Part shown: positions 8,505 through 17,159 of the stretch, in pieces
How the letters are laid out: the number at the start of each line of letters is the position of its first letter
How positions within the stretch are numbered: the stretch's first letter is position 1
From: Aeromonas australiensis
GTDB lineage: Bacteria > Pseudomonadota > Gammaproteobacteria > Enterobacterales > Aeromonadaceae
Length of the DNA stretch: 64,000 nt
Assembly (NCBI RefSeq): GCF_000819725.1
Contig: NZ_CDDH01000028.1
Coordinates: forward strand, 62,001-126,000
Reading direction: 5' to 3'
The notes under the pieces: generated by a model
Seen by the model: the letters and a program-made list of their open reading frames with translations, nothing else
Databases searched by the model: none
What the model was told of the DNA's origin: nothing
Position numbers and translations under genes: made by a program

Positions 8505-9689
8505 TCAAGGGGTCAGGAAAATCACGCTCGATACCATCAGATTGCCGTGGGCCAGCTCGCCATTGGGCAGCCGCCCCTGCTCGCCGAAGGTAAAGGGGGT
8601 GATAAAGGGGATCTTGCCGAGGCGAGCATGGCTCTGCTCGACAAATTGGCACAACATATCACCTAGCGCCAAACGACAACCAGCACAAAAGATGATGAGA
8701 GCACCAATGGGCTCCAATGTAACATCAACCCCATAGCCAAGCTCGATGCGCATGGCATTGAGGCTGCGCTGCAACAACCCCTCCTGACTGCTGTACATCA
8801 GCAGCAGACGCTCCCCTTGCACCACATCGGTAAAGAGCCGCAGCCCGCCCTGTTCGGTCACTGCCTCGGGATGGGAGAGCTTGTAGTAGGGAATGCCGTC
8901 CAGCACTCCCACCTGTCGGGCCAGCGGATTGAGCGTGGTCTCCCGCAAAATCGCCCCCACCGGCCAGGGCTTATCGCGTCCGCACCAGCGGGCATAGACC
9001 TCGGCGGCAGGCTGATTGTCGATGGTCAGCACCTCCCGCCCGTTGCAAGCGGTTATCTCGCCGCTGAACTCGGCAGGCACGTAACCTGAGTGAAACTGAA
9101 AGGCCAGCTGGCAATCGGGATAGAGCACCGCCAGACCGATGCCGTCCTGAGCCACCGCCTCATCCCAACAGAGCTGCCAGGCACCGCTGACACTGTTATC
9201 AGCCGCCGATCCACCGACCACAGGCACCGAGGCGCCGAGTTCGGCCTCGATACCGGCCAGCAACCCCTCTTCCTTACCGGGACTTGCGTGCAACAGGATC
9301 AGCTGAGGCAGCTCACCTGGTCGACCACAATCACTCATGGCTCGGCGCAGCAACTGGCGCACATCTACCCCGTCACCGCTGGCACCGGCCACCCCGAAGG
9401 CCCCTTTCTCGTCATACAAGGCCGCAACCGCCAGCCCAAATCCCTCACTGGCATGATGACCCATCTCGGTCATGACGCCACCACAGGAGCTGCACCCCAG
9501 CAGACGGGTGGTCGGGAACTGGCGTTTGAGCGCGTCGCGCAGTATCGCCCCGTCATGGGCTTGGGTAAAATAGAGTAACAGCAGGGAGGGGGCCTGATTG
9601 GCATGGTGGCGCAGCTGCGCGCAGATATCTTGGGCCGCCAGCGATGAATTCTGGGCGAGGGAGTGAACGGTCAGAAATTTCAACACCAT
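8505..9689 (-). CDS. FIST-domain signal sensor protein (FIST_N + FIST_C)
   Basis: Protein of 394 residues with the two FIST domains proposed to bind small ligands, perhaps amino acids, and usually encoded beside signalling proteins. The N-terminal half has the typical LLGCSSCGG motif; the C-terminal half has the conserved start PIGALIIFCAGCRLALGD. The annotated ATG at 9689 directly touches an AAGGAG sequence. A TTG two codons later (9683) would give ideal 6-nt spacing and may be the real start. It is probably co-transcribed with the hybrid kinase. Confidence 0.88.
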   Translation of the reverse strand: MVLKFLTVHSLAQNSSLAAQDICAQLRHHANQAPSLLLLYFTQAHDGAILRDALKRQFPTTRLLGCSSCGGVMTEMGHHASEGFGLAVAALYDEKGAFGVAGASGDGVDVRQLLRRAMSDCGRPGELPQLILLHASPGKEEGLLAGIEAELGASVPVVGGSAADNSVSGAWQLCWDEAVAQDGIGLAVLYPDCQLAFQFHSGYVPAEFSGEITACNGREVLTIDNQPAAEVYARWCGRDKPWPVGAILRETTLNPLARQVGVLDGIPYYKLSHPEAVTEQGGLRLFTDVVQGERLLLMYSSQEGLLQRSLNAMRIELGYGVDVTLEPIGALIIFCAGCRLALGDMLCQFVEQSHARLGKIPFITPFTFGEQGRLPNGELAHGNLMVSSVIFLTP

Positions 9690-9802
9690 CTCCTTGTTTT
9701 ATCGAATGACTCTGCTAAAGCAAAAATCATACCTTTATCAAACAATTATCTCGCTTCACTTGCTAGCATAGCGGTCAAATGAGACCAGCAATAGGACCCC
9801 AT

Positions 9803-10717
9803 ATGTGGCAAAAAAACATCAATGACTTCGATCGGGTCGTTGCTATCGGCGGTGGCCACGGCATGGGCCGAGTACTTTCGTCCCTCTCATTCCTTGGCCA
9901 ACGGCTCACCGGCATTGTCACCACCACAGATGATGGTGGTTCGACCGGACGCCTGCGCAAGAGCCAGGAGTGCATCGCCTGGGGCGATCTGCGCAACTGC
10001 CTCAACCAGCTGGTGACCGATCCCAGCATCGGCAGCCTGTTGTTCGAATACCGCTTTGCCGGCAAAGGCGAGCTGGCGGGCCACAACCTGGGCAACCTGA
10101 TGCTGCTGGCACTCGATAATCTCTGTGTCCGTCCTCTTGATGCTATCAAGCTGATCAGTGACATGCTCAAAATCGAGTCACAATTGCTACCCATGTCTGA
10201 ATTTCCCACCGATCTCTGCGCCCATATGGAGTGTGGCACCCAGATCCTGGGAGAGGTCTCTATCGATCAACTGGCAACCCCGCCCCTCTCCCTCGGCCTG
10301 ATGCCGGAGGTGCAAGCGACTCGGGAAGCGGTGCTAGCCCTGCAGCAGGCGGACATGATCATTCTGGGGCCGGGTAGTTTTCTCACCTCCATCATGCCGC
10401 CACTGCTGCTGGCCGAGATCGCCCAGGCCATCAACGAAAGCAGCGCCATGCTGGTTTTCGTCTGCAACCTGGTGGCGGAAAACGGCCCTGCCAGTCAGCT
10501 GGATCTGACGAGTCAGTGTCGCTGGCTGGAGTCCCGGCTCGGTCAGGGTCGGCTGGATGCCATCCTGGCCCCACAGGGCGCGGGTGATGCGGGGGACTGG
10601 CAAGGGCGTGTGATCGAAGCCGAGCTGGGCGAGCTTGAGCTGCCCCATCGGCACGATCGATTGAAGTTGAAGCTGGCACTGGACCGGATCATCCAGCACC
10701 TGCTCAACCAGCGTTAG
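9803..10717 (+). CDS. ybhK: YvcK/CofD-like (YbhK, UPF0052) protein
   Basis: Protein of 304 residues of the gluconeogenesis-factor/CofD-like superfamily; related proteins bind nucleotide sugars or F420 precursors. The N-terminal RVVAIGGGHGMGRVLSSL and IVTTTDDGGSTGRLR segments are diagnostic. Start MWQKNIN was chosen because it matches the length of the E. coli homologue's N-terminus and has an AGGA upstream; an ATG eight codons earlier lacks one. The precise function is unknown. As I recall, its homologue adjoins luxU and moaA in Vibrio, matching its neighbours here. Confidence 0.9.
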   Translation: MWQKNINDFDRVVAIGGGHGMGRVLSSLSFLGQRLTGIVTTTDDGGSTGRLRKSQECIAWGDLRNCLNQLVTDPSIGSLLFEYRFAGKGELAGHNLGNLMLLALDNLCVRPLDAIKLISDMLKIESQLLPMSEFPTDLCAHMECGTQILGEVSIDQLATPPLSLGLMPEVQATREAVLALQQADMIILGPGSFLTSIMPPLLLAEIAQAINESSAMLVFVCNLVAENGPASQLDLTSQCRWLESRLGQGRLDAILAPQGAGDAGDWQGRVIEAELGELELPHRHDRLKLKLALDRIIQHLLNQR

Positions 10718-10756
10718 ACAACGGCAACGGCGCCCCGCTATCTCTGCATGGCGCCG

Positions 10757-11092
10757 CTACTGATAATCGGCAAGAAACGCGAGCACCTGGGGCAAGGAGA
10801 CCTCCAGCAGTTGCAACTGGCGCTCAGCCTCGGCTACATCGGCCTGCTTGCTGGCCATTTCCAGCGCCATCACCTGCTGATAGCTCGGCATGGCGCCGTA
10901 GCTGCCACAGGATGATTTCATGCTGTGCGCCACCCTTGCCAGCGCCTCCCACTCTCCCTGTTCATAGAGAGGTCTGAGCTGACTCAGCTGCTCGCCCACC
11001 TCTTCAATAAATACTGCGATGACCACGGGCAACATATCCGGACCGATATCCTCGGCCAGCTGCTGCAACACCTTGCGATCCACCCACTCCAT
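10757..11092 (-). CDS. Hpt phosphotransfer protein, LuxU-like
   Basis: Single-domain histidine phosphotransfer protein of 111 residues. The phospho-acceptor His lies in ARVAHSMKSSCGSYGA, the classic Hpt signature (HxxKSS). The N-terminal QQLAEDIGPDMLPVVI and overall size resemble Vibrio LuxU. The start has AGGAG six bases upstream; an upstream in-frame Met is less likely. It could relay phosphate from the hybrid kinase at 6.4-8.5 kb to a LuxO-like regulator encoded elsewhere. The LuxU identity rests on size, position and motif only. Confidence 0.8.
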   Translation of the reverse strand: MEWVDRKVLQQLAEDIGPDMLPVVIAVFIEEVGEQLSQLRPLYEQGEWEALARVAHSMKSSCGSYGAMPSYQQVMALEMASKQADVAEAERQLQLLEVSLPQVLAFLADYQ

Positions 11093-11413
11093 GTGAGGCT
11101 CCTCCAAAACGGTATTCAAACAGACCATACTATAGATAGTTTTCGATGTTGTTACTCATGACCTGGCGGTGATGGTGATGATGCATCCAATTGGATGACT
11201 CAGGGAATTCATGGGGAAAAATGTGAGCAGCATCGAAATTGTGACGTGACGACGCCCATCAACGCAACAGCCTTGTTGCTGAAAATTAACAAACGATCAA
11301 CACTCAATGCCGTCAGAGTGATATTGCTCAGCAACACCTCTCATCCCTTTTGCCTTTTATGGCTGCTGCGAAGAACCAGGGTAGGTATCTACCCTGGTAT
11401 TTTTTTATCTCAC
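11093..11413 (+). other. Intergenic region with plus-strand terminator and no plus-strand gene
   Basis: 321 nt between two minus-strand genes. It must hold the promoter of the Hpt gene. No convincing ORF is present. A strong plus-strand terminator (11375-11406) implies a plus-strand transcript, possibly a small RNA, although no good promoter for it could be picked by eye. Confidence 0.4.
11375..11406 (+). terminator. Intrinsic terminator reading plus strand
   Basis: Stem ACCAGGGTAG / CTACCCTGGT, loop GTAT, followed by ATTTTTTT on the plus strand. On the minus strand the tail is only TTCTTC, so it would be a weak terminator for the amidotransferase gene. Confidence 0.8.
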
Positions 11414-12196
11414 TCAGGCCCCTTGATTGGTCGCCACCCGAACCCCCATACGGAACAGATTGAATTCGCCGGGCGCCATCTTGACCCAGTTTTCATTGCC
11501 GGTCAGCGGACGGGTGGTGATCAGGGTCACCACATCGTTGGGGGTGGTCTCGCTTTGAAAGTCGATGGCGACATCCTCATCGAGCAGACGCGCCTCGCCA
11601 AAGGGCGCGCAGCGGGTCAGCCAGTGCAGGTTGTTGCTGCAGTAACTCATCACATACTCCCCGTCAGAGAGCAGCATGTTGAACACCCCGAACGCTCTGA
11701 GCTCATCACACAAGGTAGCGAGATAGCGAAACATGGCGGGAAAGTTGGCTGGACGCCTGGGATATTTTTGCTCCAGCCGATCAAGCAGCCAGCAAAAAGC
11801 GTGCTCGCTGTCGGTATCCCCCACCGGACGGTGGCGGCCGGTTGGCAGCTTCTTGTAACCGGTGAGCTGACCGTTGTGGGCAAAGGTCCAGTAACGGCCC
11901 CACAGCTCACGGGTAAAGGGGTGGGTATTTTCCAGTGACACACAGCCACGGTTGGCCTGCCTAATGTGGCTGACCACGGCGCAGCTCTTGATGGGCAGCG
12001 CCTGTACCAGTCTGGCGATGGGAGATTGGGCGCTGGGCTCGGGATCCTTGAAGGTACGAAAGCCCTTCCCCTCGTAAAAGGTGATCCCCCAGCCATCCTT
12101 GTGGGGCCCGGTCTTGCCGCCGCGCAGCATCAACCCGGTAAAGCTGAAGCAGATATCGGTCGGCACATTGGCACTCATGCCGAGCAGTTCGCACAT
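11414..12196 (-). CDS. yafJ: Class II glutamine amidotransferase (YafJ type)
   Basis: Protein of 260 residues of the N-terminal-nucleophile glutaminase family. Start MCELLGMS places the catalytic Cys at position 2, exposed after Met removal, as in E. coli YafJ. Further conserved parts are GWGITFYEGKG, ANRG, the HPF and TFAHNGQL segments and GDTDSEHAF. The longer in-frame extension would bury the nucleophile and is rejected. The family likely transfers glutamine nitrogen to an unknown acceptor; substrate not determined. Confidence 0.9.
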   Translation of the reverse strand: MCELLGMSANVPTDICFSFTGLMLRGGKTGPHKDGWGITFYEGKGFRTFKDPEPSAQSPIARLVQALPIKSCAVVSHIRQANRGCVSLENTHPFTRELWGRYWTFAHNGQLTGYKKLPTGRHRPVGDTDSEHAFCWLLDRLEQKYPRRPANFPAMFRYLATLCDELRAFGVFNMLLSDGEYVMSYCSNNLHWLTRCAPFGEARLLDEDVAIDFQSETTPNDVVTLITTRPLTGNENWVKMAPGEFNLFRMGVRVATNQGA

Positions 12197-12359
12197 ATCC
12201 GGCAGACTCCTTTCATTATTTGGCTTGTGGCATGTTCGACCAGCACGCAGGTTCGATAGACAGCAGGGGAAGGCGCAATCCCTTCCCCTGTGACTGGCAG
12301 CACCGATCGATGACAAACCGTGCAACCTCTGGTGCCCTTGTCTGGTAGTTATGGCCTGA

Positions 12360-12938
12360 TTACTTGGCCATCTCTTTTTCGACCAGCTGGATCAGGATGT
12401 GGATCACCTTGATGTGCACTTCCTGAATACGGTCGGCATAGCCAAAGTGCGGCACCCGGATCTCGACATCCGCCAGACCTGCCATCTTGCCGCCATCCTT
12501 GCCGGTCAGAGCGATCACTTTCATCCCTTTGGCGCGGGCCGCCTCGATGGCTTTCAGGATATTGCCGGAGTTACCGCTGGTGGAGATGCCAAGCAGCACG
12601 TCGCCACGACGGCCGACCGCTTCTACGTAGCGGGAGAAGACGTAGTCATAGCCAAAGTCGTTGGAGACGCAGGAGAGGTGGCTCGGGTCGGAAATGGCGA
12701 TACCGGCATAACCCGGGCGGTTCTCGCGATAACGACCGGTCAGTTCTTCGGCAAAGTGCATGGCGTCACAGTGGGAACCACCGTTGCCACAAGAGAGCAC
12801 CTTCCCCTCTTCTTTGAAAGAGTCAGCCAGCAGTTTGGCGGCCGCTTCGATGTTTTTCAGGTTCTGCTCATCAGCCAGGAAGGCCTGCAGCACGCTGGCA
12901 GCTTCGGTCAGTTCATTGCGGATCAATTCTTGGTACAT
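12360..12938 (-). CDS. gmhA: Sedoheptulose-7-phosphate isomerase GmhA
   Basis: SIS-domain enzyme of 192 residues converting sedoheptulose 7-phosphate to D-glycero-D-manno-heptose 7-phosphate, the first step of LPS heptose synthesis. Motifs [20 protein letters not shown] and [14 protein letters not shown] (phosphate loop) are characteristic. Start MYQELIRNE gives the same length as the E. coli protein. It stands alone, divergent from fadE. Confidence 0.95.
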   Translation of the reverse strand: MYQELIRNELTEAASVLQAFLADEQNLKNIEAAAKLLADSFKEEGKVLSCGNGGSHCDAMHFAEELTGRYRENRPGYAGIAISDPSHLSCVSNDFGYDYVFSRYVEAVGRRGDVLLGISTSGNSGNILKAIEAARAKGMKVIALTGKDGGKMAGLADVEIRVPHFGYADRIQEVHIKVIHILIQLVEKEMAK

Positions 12939-13130
12939 GATGTCTCTTCCACTGTTTTTAGTGTGCGTGTAGATCGCGGCTATTCTCGCACAAGCGAATC
13001 GCACAGTCGCCCCCCTGCGAGCCACAGCGCTGACGGCGCGTGAGCGTTATGGAGATCACAGAGAGAAGGTAATGAAGATGTAAACAGCTTGATAACTTTG
13101 TGCGTATGAATTACAACAGGGGCCATATCC

Positions 13131-13147
13131 AACAGGTCAGACCTCTG
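13131..13147 (+). promoter_or_regulatory. FadR-like operator upstream of fadE
   Basis: AACAGGTCAGACCTCTG contains the core GGTCAGACC of the FadR operator (consensus ANCTGGTCNGACC), with the flanking T/A pair replaced. It lies 47 nt before the fadE start. This would allow repression released by long-chain acyl-CoA. Confidence 0.45.
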
Positions 13148-13193
13148 GATCAGTTACGCCACGTTGGCAACCTAACCACGCAAGGAGCAAGCA

Positions 13194-15650
13194 ATGACGA
13201 CGACCCTCACTCTGCTCGGGGTGATCTTGGTTATCGGAGCCCTGGCCTATCGCCGGGTACCCCTGTTCATCTCCACCCTGGTCACCGGCGCCGCCCTGGT
13301 GCTTGGCGCCATCTATGGTCATGTGCCCTTGCTGGTATGGGCGCTGTTCGCGGTGATCGCCATCCCGCTCAATCTGGTGGAATTTCGCCGCAATCAAATA
13401 ACCAAGCCGCTGTTCAAGATCTACAAATCGATCATGCCGGAGATGTCCCGCACCGAGAAAGAGGCGATTGAAGCGGGCACCACCTGGTGGGAAGCCGATC
13501 TGTTCGCGGGCAACCCGAACTGGAAAAAGCTGCACGCCATCCCGGTCAGCGCCCTCTCTGCCGAAGAGCAGGCCTTTATGGATGGTCCGGTCGAGGAAGT
13601 GTGCCGCATGGTGAGCGACTGGGAAGTGACCCACGAGCGCGCGGATCTCTCCCCCGAGGTGTGGCAATACCTGAAGGACAACAAGTTCTTCGCCATGATC
13701 ATCAAGAAGAAATATGGCGGTCTGGAGTTCTCGGCCTATGCCCAGTCCTGCGTACTGCAAAAACTGACTGGTGCCAGTGCCGTGCTCGCCTCCACCGTCG
13801 GCGTGCCCAACTCGCTGGGCCCGGGCGAACTGCTGCAGCACTATGGCACTGACGAGCAGAAGGATTACTACCTGCCCCGCCTGGCGGTAGGTAAAGAGAT
13901 CCCCTGCTTCGCCCTGACCAGCCCGGAAGCGGGCTCTGACGCCGGCTCCATCCCCGACTTCGGTATCGTCTGCAAGGGCGAGTGGGAAGGAAAAGAGGTG
14001 TTAGGTATGCGCCTCACATGGAACAAGCGCTACATCACGCTCGCCCCTATTGCTACCGTGCTGGGTCTGGCCTTCAAACTGCGTGATCCGGAACACCTGC
14101 TGGGTGAAGAGGAAGAGCTCGGCATCACCTGCGCCCTGATCCCCACTCACATCAAGGGTGTCGGCATCGGCCGTCGCCACTTCCCGCTCAACGTGCCATT
14201 CCAGAATGGCCCGACCCAGGGCAAGGATGTATTCGTCCCGCTCGATTTCATCATCGGCGGCCCGGCCATGGCCGGTCAGGGCTGGCGCATGCTGGTCGAG
14301 TGTCTGTCAGTCGGTCGCGGCATCACCTTGCCCTCCAACAGCACAGGTGGCGTCAAGATGCTGGCCCTGGCGAGCGGCGCCTATAGCCGCATCCGTCGCC
14401 AGTTCAAGCTGCCCATCGGCAAGATGGAAGGGATTGAAGAGCCGCTGGCCCGCATCGGTGGCAACGCCTACATCATGGGCGCCGCAGCCAACCTGACCGT
14501 GACCGGTATCGACCTTGGCGAGAAACCCTCGGTCATCTCCGCCATCGTCAAATACCACCTCACCGACCGTGCCCAAAAGTGCATCATCGATGCCATGGAC
14601 ATCCACGGCGGCAAGGCCATCTGCATGGGCCCCAACAACTATCTGGCCCGTGGCTATCAGGGTGCCCCCATCGCCGTGACGGTAGAAGGAGCCAACATCC
14701 TGACCCGCAGCATGATCATCTATGGTCAGGGCGCCATCCGTTGCCACCCGTATGTACTGCCGGAGATGCTGGCCGCCAGCCATCCCGACAAGGAGCAGGC
14801 GCTGAAGGATTTCGACAAGGCGGTATTCAGCCACGTCGGCTTTGCCATCAGCAACCTGGTACGCAGCTTCTGGTTAGGGTTAACCGGCGCCCGCTTTGCC
14901 GCGGCACCGTACAAGGATCAGACCAAGGGCTACTACCAGCAGCTCTCCCGCCTCTCGGCCAACCTGGCGTTCCTGTCAGACATGGCGATGGGCACCCTGG
15001 GTGGCGAGCTCAAACGCAAGGAGCGGGTCTCCGCCCGCCTTGGCGACGTGCTGAGCCAGCTCTATCTCGCCTCCAGCGCCCTCAAGCGCTATCAGGACGA
15101 GGGACGCCAGCAAGCCGACCTGCCGCTGCTGCACTGGGCACTGCAAGATGCCATGTTCAAGGCCCAAGAGGCGATCGACGAGCTGCTGCGCAACTTCCCG
15201 AACCGCTGGATTGGTCTTGCCCTGCGCGCCGTGGTGCTGCCGCTGGGTCGTGACCTGAAGCGCCCCTGCGACAAGCTGGACCAGCAAGTGGCCCGTCTGC
15301 TGCAAACCCCGAGCGAGACCCGCAGCCGCCTGGCCAAGGGCCAATACCTGACCCGCGAAGAGGGCAACCCCTTCGGTCTGCTGGAGCAGGCGCTCGATGA
15401 CGTGCTGGCCGCCGAGCCACTGTTCGAAAAAGTCTGCAAGAGCGATGGCATCAAGCGTCCCTTCATGGCGCTGGACAAGGTGGCCGACATGGGTCTGGCT
15501 GCTGGCGTACTGACCCAGAGCGAAGCGGAGCTGCTGCGCCGCGCCGAGGTAAGTCGCCTGCGCACCATCAACGTCGATGATTTTGACCCCATCGATCTAG
15601 TGGCCAACAAGAAGCTGTTTGAAGCCTCCGCTTACCATCACGCGGCCTGA
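13194..15650 (+). CDS. fadE: Acyl-CoA dehydrogenase FadE, first copy
   Basis: Membrane-associated flavoenzyme of 818 residues catalysing the first step of fatty-acid beta-oxidation. Two hydrophobic helices (about 3-50) precede the dehydrogenase core. [18 protein letters not shown] is the FAD/substrate signature, [11 protein letters not shown] lies in the C-terminal part of the catalytic domain, and a helical extension typical of FadE reaches the end. Length matches E. coli FadE. A FadR-like operator lies upstream and a strong terminator downstream. A paralogue lies at 47.7 kb. Confidence 0.94.
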   Translation: MTTTLTLLGVILVIGALAYRRVPLFISTLVTGAALVLGAIYGHVPLLVWALFAVIAIPLNLVEFRRNQITKPLFKIYKSIMPEMSRTEKEAIEAGTTWWEADLFAGNPNWKKLHAIPVSALSAEEQAFMDGPVEEVCRMVSDWEVTHERADLSPEVWQYLKDNKFFAMIIKKKYGGLEFSAYAQSCVLQKLTGASAVLASTVGVPNSLGPGELLQHYGTDEQKDYYLPRLAVGKEIPCFALTSPEAGSDAGSIPDFGIVCKGEWEGKEVLGMRLTWNKRYITLAPIATVLGLAFKLRDPEHLLGEEEELGITCALIPTHIKGVGIGRRHFPLNVPFQNGPTQGKDVFVPLDFIIGGPAMAGQGWRMLVECLSVGRGITLPSNSTGGVKMLALASGAYSRIRRQFKLPIGKMEGIEEPLARIGGNAYIMGAAANLTVTGIDLGEKPSVISAIVKYHLTDRAQKCIIDAMDIHGGKAICMGPNNYLARGYQGAPIAVTVEGANILTRSMIIYGQGAIRCHPYVLPEMLAASHPDKEQALKDFDKAVFSHVGFAISNLVRSFWLGLTGARFAAAPYKDQTKGYYQQLSRLSANLAFLSDMAMGTLGGELKRKERVSARLGDVLSQLYLASSALKRYQDEGRQQADLPLLHWALQDAMFKAQEAIDELLRNFPNRWIGLALRAVVLPLGRDLKRPCDKLDQQVARLLQTPSETRSRLAKGQYLTREEGNPFGLLEQALDDVLAAEPLFEKVCKSDGIKRPFMALDKVADMGLAAGVLTQSEAELLRRAEVSRLRTINVDDFDPIDLVANKKLFEASAYHHAA

Positions 15651-15665
15651 TAACCAGCTATCGAC

Positions 15666-15692
15666 AACGCCTCCCTTGTGGAGGCGTTTTTT
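15666..15692 (+). terminator. Intrinsic terminator after fadE
   Basis: Stem AACGCCTCC / GGAGGCGTT, loop CTTGT, then TTTT. Confidence 0.92.
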
Positions 15693-15816
15693 ATCTTCAC
15701 TCACCCCTCTCAACAGCCTCCAATACCGCAGCTCCCCCGACCAGCCCCCTTCCCCGTGTCCTCACCAGCAAAACAGTGCACAATAGCCGCCAAACCGCAT
15801 AACAAAGGAAACCAGG

Positions 15817-17082
15817 ATGACCCTTGAGCAGCTGATCCTGTGGCGCCGCGACCTGCACCGCCTGCCGGAAGCGGCCTGGAAAGAGTTTCGCACCACCAGC
15901 CTGATTGCCCACCACCTGAGCGAGCTCGGTTATCGCATCGTGCTCGGCGACAAACTGCTGGCCAGCAATCTGATGATGGGCCGTGATGTGGATGTAGCGG
16001 CCGAGAAGGCTCGCGCCCGCCGTCAGGGAGCCCATCCCGACTGGCTGGAGCGGATCGGCGATGTCACCGGACTGATGGGAGAGCTGGATACCGGCCGTCC
16101 CGGGCCAACCCTGGCCTTTCGCTTCGATATCGACGCGGTGGAGGTAGAAGAGTCAGATGCCGAACAGCACCAGCCGCAGCAGGAGGGCTTTGCCTCCCAC
16201 AACAAGGGGTGGATGCATGCCTGTGCCCACGATGGCCACACAGCCATCGGCATGGGGCTGGCCAGCCGGTTGATGGCGATGAAGGAGCAGCTTTGCGGGC
16301 GCATCAAGCTCTTCTTCCAACCCGCCGAAGAGGGGTGTCGCGGTGGCAAGGCGCTGGCGGCCGGTGGCGCACTCGATGATGTGGATGCCCTGCTTTCGCT
16401 CCATATCGGTATTCACGCTGGCAGTGGCGAGCTGGTGATCAACCCCACCGAATTTCTCTGCTCCACCAAGTTCGACGTCCACTTTATGGGCACCGCCGCC
16501 CACGCCGGGCTCGAACCCAACGCCGGCAGCAATGCGCTGGCAGCCGCCTGCATGGCCACCAGCGCCATGCTCGGTATTCCCCGCCACCGCGATGGCATGA
16601 CCCGCATCAATATCGGTCAGCTCCACGCCGGGAGCGGCCGCAACGTCATCCCCGATCATGCCGAGCTGCGCGGTGAAACCCGCGGCGCCGATAGCACGCT
16701 CAACGACTACATGTTCAGTCAGGTACAGCGCATCGTCGAAGGTACCGCCCTCGCCCACGGCGTCACCTACCGCATCATCAAACAGGGCGAGGCCATTGCC
16801 CTCGACAACAGCCCGGCACTGCAGGCCGAGCTGGCGGCGCTGGCCCGCAAGCAGGGGCTCGCCACCATCCAGACTCGCCGCTTTGGCGCCAGTGAAGATG
16901 CCGGCTTTCTGATGGAGCGGGTGCAAAAACAGGGGGGTGAAGCCGCTTACCTGGTCCTGGGGGCCGATCTGGCCGCCCCCCACCACCACAGCGCCTTCGA
17001 TTTCGATGAGCGGGTGATGCAAAGCGGGGTCGAACTGCTGGCGGCGTGGACCCACGCCCGACTGGCCGCCACATCCGCATAA
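15817..17082 (+). CDS. M20-family amidohydrolase, AbgA-like
   Basis: Metal-dependent amidohydrolase of 421 residues, closest in layout to aminobenzoyl-glutamate hydrolase subunit A. Metal-binding segments are FRFDIDAVEV, HACAHDGHTA and FFQPAEEGCRGG, plus the late HHHSAFDFDE. A dimerisation domain lies between (FMGTAAHAGLEPNAGSNAL). No AbgB or AbgT partner is adjacent, so the substrate (folate catabolite, acyl-amino acid or other) is open. The start has AAAGG upstream. Confidence 0.85.
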   Translation: MTLEQLILWRRDLHRLPEAAWKEFRTTSLIAHHLSELGYRIVLGDKLLASNLMMGRDVDVAAEKARARRQGAHPDWLERIGDVTGLMGELDTGRPGPTLAFRFDIDAVEVEESDAEQHQPQQEGFASHNKGWMHACAHDGHTAIGMGLASRLMAMKEQLCGRIKLFFQPAEEGCRGGKALAAGGALDDVDALLSLHIGIHAGSGELVINPTEFLCSTKFDVHFMGTAAHAGLEPNAGSNALAAACMATSAMLGIPRHRDGMTRINIGQLHAGSGRNVIPDHAELRGETRGADSTLNDYMFSQVQRIVEGTALAHGVTYRIIKQGEAIALDNSPALQAELAALARKQGLATIQTRRFGASEDAGFLMERVQKQGGEAAYLVLGADLAAPHHHSAFDFDERVMQSGVELLAAWTHARLAATSA

Positions 17083-17084
17083 GT

Positions 17085-17118
17085 AAAAAGCGGGAGCAAC
17101 AATCACAGTTGCTCCCGC
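17085..17118 (-). terminator. Terminator for the SNF2 helicase gene (possibly bidirectional)
   Basis: Perfect 11-bp stem GCGGGAGCAAC / GTTGCTCCCGC around a 7-nt loop, followed by TTTTTA on the minus strand. It also lies right behind the amidohydrolase stop on the plus strand, but without a T run there. Confidence 0.85.
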
Positions 17119-17159
17119 CTGACAAACCGTTCAACCACCGGCATTCACACTGCACACCA

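Noticed and set aside
10722-10757. Hairpin CGGCGCC...GGCGCCG after yvcK as terminator
   Set aside because: Long loop and no T run in either direction.
13099-13114. CRP-like site TGTGC...TTACA upstream of fadE
   Set aside because: The half-sites are separated by seven bases rather than six; spacing is wrong for CRP.
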